Below, one piece after another: positions 1 to 5,069 of a stretch of 5,069 bases of DNA. A model generated the notes under the pieces. The model was not told where the DNA came from, made no database searches, and worked only from the letters and a program-made list of their open reading frames with translations. The stretch's first letter is position 1, and each line of letters opens with the position of its first letter. The DNA is from Acidobacteriota bacterium (GTDB lineage Bacteria; Acidobacteriota; Vicinamibacteria; Vicinamibacterales; Vicinamibacteraceae). A program made the position numbers and the translations under genes. Location: assembly GCA_013695405.1 (NCBI GenBank), contig JACDAO010000446.1, forward strand, positions 1-5,069, given 5' to 3'.

Positions 1-333
1 CTGCTGACCCATGCGCCGGCCCGGCTGGCGCTGCCGAGCGGGCGCAGCGCGGCGCTGCGCTACGACCAGGACGGCGGCGTCCGGGCGTCGGTCAAGCTGC
101 AGGAATTGTTCGGGCTGGCCGAGACGCCTCGGATCGGGTCGCGGTACGCGCCGGTGGTGTTCGAGTTGCTGGCGCCGAACGGCCGGCCGGTTCAGACCAC
201 CAGCGACCTGCGCAGCTTCTGGTCGACCACCTACCAGGACGTGCGCCGCGAACTACGCGCCCGCTACCCGCGGCACCCCTGGCCCGAGGATCCGTGGACC
301 GCGACGCCGACCCACCGCACAATCCGACGATAG
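1..333 (+). CDS. hrpB: ATP-dependent helicase HrpB, C-terminal end (5' truncated by window edge)
   Basis: The reading frame is open from base 1 and stops at TAG 331-333, giving the last 110 residues of a protein that begins outside the window. The C-terminal signature of HrpB is visible: LPSGR followed by a Tyr and an acidic stretch (residues about 12-24), VKLQELFGL (31-39), a PVQTTSDLRSFW segment (64-75), and the diagnostic RARYPRHPWPEDP stretch (86-98), which resembles RGRYPKHPWP in known HrpB proteins. HrpB is a DEAH-box superfamily 2 helicase of about 800 residues, thought to act on RNA, with a poorly defined role in most bacteria. The helicase core and ATPase motifs lie upstream and cannot be checked. 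The last ten or so residues (after WTATPT) look like an unconserved tail. The gene converges on the rlmI-like gene with a 26-bp gap. Confidence 0.9.
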   Translation: MLTHAPARLALPSGRSAALRYDQDGGVRASVKLQELFGLAETPRIGSRYAPVVFELLAPNGRPVQTTSDLRSFWSTTYQDVRRELRARYPRHPWPEDPWTATPTHRTIRR

Positions 334-360
334 GGCCTCGGTGCCGGCGGTGCCCGGGCC
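334..360 (+). terminator. Predicted RNA hairpin in the hrpB / rlmI convergent gap, possible terminator of hrpB
   Basis: In the plus-strand RNA, bases 334-338 pair with 356-360 (GGCCU with GGGCC, last pair U.G). After one C/C mismatch (339/355), bases 340-345 (GGUGCC) pair with 349-354 (GGUGCC) through four G-C pairs and two U.G wobbles, closing a 3-nt loop (GGC). G333.U361 could add a wobble. That is about 11 pairs in 27 nt, starting at the base after the hrpB stop. No T-tract follows, so it is not a classical intrinsic terminator. On the minus strand the wobbles become A/C mismatches and the stem is much weaker, so it would serve hrpB rather than the opposing gene. The pairing is read from the sequence; the terminator role is inferred. 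Confidence 0.4.
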
Positions 361-1547
361 TACGCGGCGCGCCGCAGCACGAAGCACTTGAGGTAGTACG
401 ACTCGGGCACACCGAGCAGCACCGGATGGTCTCGCGCCTGCATCCGTTTTTCCACTACCACCACCGGCACCGCCGCATCGGACGCGGCCGACACGATGAT
501 GCCGCCGAAGGTCCCCTCGTCGACGTGGGTCGAGCAGGTGCAGGTGATCAGGTGGCCGCCCGGCGCCAACAGGCGCAGCGCCCGCAGGTTGATCTCCTTG
601 TAGCCGCTGATGGCCTTGGGCAGCGCGCCCTTGTGCTTGGCGAACGCCGGCGGGTCGAGCACGATCGTGTCGAAGCGGACGTCGGCTCGTTCGAGTTCCC
701 GGAGGTGATCGAAGACGTTGACCTCGAGCGCCTCGACGTTGCCGAAGCCGTGGCGCGCCGCGTTGCGGGCGATCGCCGCCACCGCGTCGGCCGACGCGTC
801 GAGCGCCAGCACCCGATCGACGTGCGGCGCCATCCTCAGGGCGAAGCCGCCGTGGTAGCTGAAAGCGTCGAGGGCGACGCCCCGCGCGTAGCCGGCCGCG
901 GCCTCGTGGTTCTCGCGCTGATCGAGATACAGCCCGGTCTTCTGGCCGTGCCACGGGTCGACCACCTGGGTGATCGGCCCCTGCCGAACCTCGACCTCGG
1001 CAGGCACGTCGCCGTACCCCAGCATCACCTCCTGCGTCAGCCCTTCGAGCGCGCGCACCTTCGGATCGTTGCGGAGCAGAATGCCGCGCGGCTGCAGCAG
1101 GTCGACCAGCAGCGAGACGATCAGGTCGCGATGCGTGTCGGTGCCCTGCGACAGCGTCTGCACCACCAGCACATCGCCGTAGCGGTCGACGATCAGTGAC
1201 GGCAACAGATCCGCCTCTCCGTGGACCAACCGCAACGCAGTCGCGTCGATGGCCATCCGGGTCCGCACCTCGATCGCCGCCTGCAGCCGTTGGCGCCACC
1301 ACTCGGGGGTCACCGGCGTGTCGTCTCGGGTCAGCATCCGCAGCGTAATTTGCGATTCGGTCGACGACAGCGCCCGTCCGAGCAGCCGGCCACGGGCATC
1401 GCGCACCTCGACCACCTCACCCCGCTCGGCCTGCAGATCGGTGACGTCGGACCGGTAAATCCACGGATGCCCCGAACGCAGACGGTCGACGCCCTTCCGG
1501 GAGAGCACGGCGGTGGCGACGCGGGCGGGCGAGGCGGGGGCTGACAT
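360..1547 (-). CDS. rlmI: RlmI-family class I SAM-dependent 23S rRNA (cytosine-C5) methyltransferase
   Basis: This complete 395-residue protein is almost the length of E. coli RlmI (396), which methylates C1962 of 23S rRNA using S-adenosylmethionine. Residues about 10-75 form the N-terminal PUA-like RNA-binding domain (HPWIYRSDV at 27-35). A central region (about 80-190) leads to [13 protein letters not shown] (201-213), a hallmark of the family. The Rossmann methyltransferase domain follows: motif [12 protein letters not shown] (227-237), the SAM-ribose acid at the end of VLALD (D250), motif [10 protein letters not shown] (297-304) and motif VI TCTCST (335-340). By position against the FSCSG of E. 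coli RlmI, the catalytic cysteine should be C338. The C-terminus, DHPV then YYLKCFVLR, also matches the family. The start is ATG 1545-1547 and the stop is TAG 360-362. No clear Shine-Dalgarno precedes the ATG. The gene is divergent from glyA and convergent with hrpB. The family is certain; the exact target base is inferred, since relatives outside E. coli are rarely tested. Confidence 0.92.
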   Translation of the reverse strand: MSAPASPARVATAVLSRKGVDRLRSGHPWIYRSDVTDLQAERGEVVEVRDARGRLLGRALSSTESQITLRMLTRDDTPVTPEWWRQRLQAAIEVRTRMAIDATALRLVHGEADLLPSLIVDRYGDVLVVQTLSQGTDTHRDLIVSLLVDLLQPRGILLRNDPKVRALEGLTQEVMLGYGDVPAEVEVRQGPITQVVDPWHGQKTGLYLDQRENHEAAAGYARGVALDAFSYHGGFALRMAPHVDRVLALDASADAVAAIARNAARHGFGNVEALEVNVFDHLRELERADVRFDTIVLDPPAFAKHKGALPKAISGYKEINLRALRLLAPGGHLITCTCSTHVDEGTFGGIIVSAASDAAVPVVVVEKRMQARDHPVLLGVPESYYLKCFVLRRAA

Positions 1548-1581
1548 GGCGTGGGGGACCGGCCGGAATCGGGCGGATCCG

Positions 1582-1592
1582 TATAGTACAAT
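1582..1592 (+). promoter_or_regulatory. Candidate -10 element(s) for glyA in an AT-rich island of the divergent intergenic region
   Basis: The 107 bp between the rlmI ATG and the likely glyA ATG are GC-rich except for about 15 bases (1582-1596). Two overlapping plus-strand hexamers each match five of six bases of the sigma-70 -10 consensus: TATAGT (1582-1587) and TACAAT (1587-1592). On the minus strand the same bases contain TACTAT (complement of 1583-1588), a four-of-six match that could serve rlmI. No convincing -35 hexamer lies 16-18 bp upstream in either direction. Transcription from TACAAT would start near 1599. The island is visible; promoter function is inferred. Confidence 0.4.
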
Positions 1593-1654
1593 TTGCTGTC
1601 ATCCGCGTGGCGCTCGGCCCGATTACGACCGCGCCGGCTCCTGACTTCCCCGCC

Positions 1655-2926
<1,272 letters not shown>

Positions 2927-4922
2927 TCGACAGCGTCAGGCGGGTCCTCGACCGCGGCGGCGCGTTGGCGCAGGTGCTCGGCGGCTTCGAGCCGCGCCAG
3001 AGCCAGCAGCAGATGGCCGAGGCGGTGGCCCGCACCATCACCCAGGACGGCGTGCTGCTGGCCGAAGCCGGCACGGGCACCGGCAAGACGCTGGCCTATC
3101 TGGTGCCGGCCATCCTGTCGGGCCGCAAGGTCCTGGTCTCGACCGGGACGCGCAACCTGCAGCAGCAGCTGATCGACAAGGACATTCCTTTGCTGCAGCG
3201 CACGCTCGGGCCGTTCCGGGCGGCGTGCATGAAGGGACGCAACAACTACCTGTGCCTGCACCGCTTCGAGCAGGCACGTCTCGACGACAACCCGCGCGAC
3301 GACGCCACCCGGGTGGCGATGACCCTGATCGAGCACTGGGCCCAGCGCACGCCGACCGGCGACCGGGCCGAGCTGGCGGACCTGCCAGAGGACCTGCCGT
3401 TCTGGCCGTCGATCGCCGCCACCACCGAGAACTGCCTCGGCAGCGAGTGCCCGCGCTTCAGCGACTGCTTCGTCACGCGGATGCGGCAGGAGGCCGCCGA
3501 CGCCAAGGTCGTGATCGTCAATCACCACCTGCTGTGCGCCGATGCCGCGGTGCGCCGGCATTCGTTCGGCTCGGTGATTCCGGAATGCGAGGTCGCGGTC
3601 ATCGACGAAGCGCACCAGCTCGAGGACGTCGCCACCCAGTACTTCGGCATCGTCGTCAGCAACTACCGGGTCGAGCAGTTGCTGACCGACGCCGGCATGG
3701 TGCGCACCGGTCCGCTGTTCATGGCGCCACTCGAGGCCGACGGCCTGGCGCGGGCGATCGAGGGGTTGGGCACGGCCGCGCGCGGCTTCTTCCTGGACCT
3801 GCAGACACGCCGGCCCGGCGTGCGTCAGGGCGGCGACGGCGGCACCGGCACCCTGCTCGACGAACGGCTGCGCGTGACCGGCGACCTGCTGGCCGACGCC
3901 GCTGGCGAGAGCGGCTGGCAGCTGCTGCAGGCGTTGACCGCACTCGAGGAGGCGCTGGCGCTGGTCAAGGATCTGCCGGAGGACCTGCGCGCGATCTCGC
4001 GCCGCGCCGGCGAGGTCCGCGACGATTTGTCGTTCCTGTTGCGGGCCGAGGGCGAAGAGTTCGTCTACTTCCTGGAGTTGCGTGGCCGCGGCGCCTCGTT
4101 GCGGGCGGCGCCGATCGACGTGTCGCGGATCATCCGGGACCTGCTGATCGATCGCGTCCCGGCCCTGGTGCTGACCTCGGCGACGCTGTCGATTGGCGGT
4201 TCGTTCGGCTACGTGCGAGCCCGCCTCGGCATCGGCGACGCGCTCGAAGTGCGGGTCCCGTCCGAGTTCGATTACCAGACCCAGGCGCTGGTCTACCTGC
4301 CGCGGCGCATGCCGGATCCGCGCACTCGCGAGTACGCGGCGGCGTTCGCCGACGAGGCCGAGCAGGTGCTGACCGCCAGCGAAGGGCGAGCGTTCGTGCT
4401 GTTCACGAGCTATGCCGCGCTGCGCGATGCGCACGCCCGGCTGTCGATGCGGCTGCCCTACCCGATGCTGGTGCAGGGCAGCGTGCCGCGCGGTGTGCTG
4501 ATCGACCAGTTCCGCCGCACTCCGAACGCGGTGCTGTTCGGCACCGCCAGCTTCTGGCAGGGCGTCGACGTGGTGGGCGAGGCCCTCAGCTGCGTGATCA
4601 TCGACCGGATTCCGTTTGCCTCACCCGGCGACCCGGTGGTGGCGGCACGGATCGAGGCGCTGCAGCGGCGCGGCATCGACGCGTTCGCCGGCTTCCAGGT
4701 GCCGCTGGCGATCCTGACCCTGCTGCAAGGCGTCGGACGGTTGATCCGCCACCGCGGCGACCGCGGCGTGATCGCGCTGATGGACCCGCGCCTGCAGTCG
4801 ATGGGTTACGGCCGCCGGTTCCTCAATGCCCTGCCACCAGCGCCGGTCACCCGTCGACCCGAGGACGTGGTCCGCTTCTTCGCCGCGACCGGCGTCGGAG
4901 CCTGAGCGGCTCGCCCGCGCCT

Positions 4923-5069
4923 TCACTTTGGCTGAGCGCGCGCGCCACTCGCAGCGGCCGACTGGCCGGCGATGAAGGCGTCGACCTGGCGTTCGAGCAC
5001 AGGCAGGGGCACCGATCCATTGGCAAGGACGGCGTCGTGGAAACGGCGCACGTCGAAGCGCGCGCCGAG
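4923..5069 (-). CDS. DUF885 family protein, C-terminal end (5' truncated by window edge)
   Basis: Read on the minus strand from base 5069, the frame is open for 48 codons and stops at TGA (4923-4925). It begins [15 protein letters not shown], then [17 protein letters not shown], then an Ala- and Gly-rich unconserved tail. The LG-x-x-FD-x-R-x-FHD-x-VL and G-x-x-PL-x-VLE-x-x-(V/I)D pattern is the typical C-terminus of DUF885 proteins. These are large (about 550-620 residues), usually exported or lipoprotein-like, probably metallopeptidase-related enzymes common in Xanthomonadales and Acidobacteriota. The signal peptide and any metal-binding motif lie beyond the window edge, so activity cannot be judged. 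The gene converges on the helicase with a 17-bp gap and is too short here to show its promoter. Confidence 0.75.
   Translation of the reverse strand, partial: LGARFDVRRFHDAVLANGSVPLPVLERQVDAFIAGQSAAASGARAQPK

Noticed and set aside
253..1302. Long alternative frames across the methyltransferase gene, on both strands (for example 294-1199 on the plus strand and 253-1302 on the minus strand).
   Set aside because: The 360-1547 frame on the minus strand gives a full-length, motif-complete RlmI-family protein. The others are shadows without family features.
1548..1654. Possible glycine or tetrahydrofolate riboswitch, or other structured leader, upstream of glyA.
   Set aside because: Only about 55 nt separate the likely transcription start from the ATG, too short for a glycine riboswitch, and I see no conserved aptamer-like elements.
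4898..4912. Hairpin GAGCC-TGAGC-GGCTC spanning the helicase stop codon, as a terminator between the two convergent genes.
   Set aside because: The stem is only 5 bp, cannot be extended because of mismatches on both sides, and has no T-tract. Such stems are frequent by chance in GC-rich DNA.

Overview
The window is an ordinary, gene-dense piece of a high-GC bacterial chromosome (roughly two-thirds or more G+C by eye). It carries five protein-coding genes, two of them cut by the window edges. I see no mobile element, CRISPR array, tRNA, rRNA or clearly novel system.

Layout: (1) bases 1-333 (+) are the last 110 codons of an HrpB-type DEAH-box helicase. (2) Bases 360-1547 (-) encode a complete RlmI-family 23S rRNA m5C methyltransferase, convergent with hrpB. 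The 26-bp gap between them holds a strong predicted hairpin. (3) An AT-rich island near 1582-1596 lies between the divergent rlmI-like gene and glyA and probably holds their promoters. (4) glyA (+), serine hydroxymethyltransferase, most likely starts at 1655, with an upstream GTG at 1607 as the alternative. (5) A YoaA/DinG-type Fe-S DNA helicase (2890-4905, +) overlaps the end of glyA by 37 bp and has its own Shine-Dalgarno inside glyA, so the two look like a translationally coupled operon. (6) At the right edge, on the minus strand (4923-5069), are the last 48 codons of a DUF885 family protein, convergent with the helicase.

Organism: HrpB, a YoaA-type helicase, DUF885 and RlmI together are seen in Pseudomonadota, but the details fit a high-GC Acidobacteriota (Vicinamibacteria-like) chromosome at least as well. 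Those details are the TCTCST-type motif VI and DPPAFAK motif of the methyltransferase, and the [18 protein letters not shown] and [10 protein letters not shown] stretches of GlyA. This is judged from remembered family sequences, not from a search, and is tentative.

How the genes relate: they are housekeeping functions rather than one pathway. GlyA supplies glycine and one-carbon units, the methyltransferase modifies 23S rRNA, HrpB is a putative RNA helicase, and the YoaA-type helicase acts in DNA repair. The only evidence of functional linkage is the glyA-helicase overlap.
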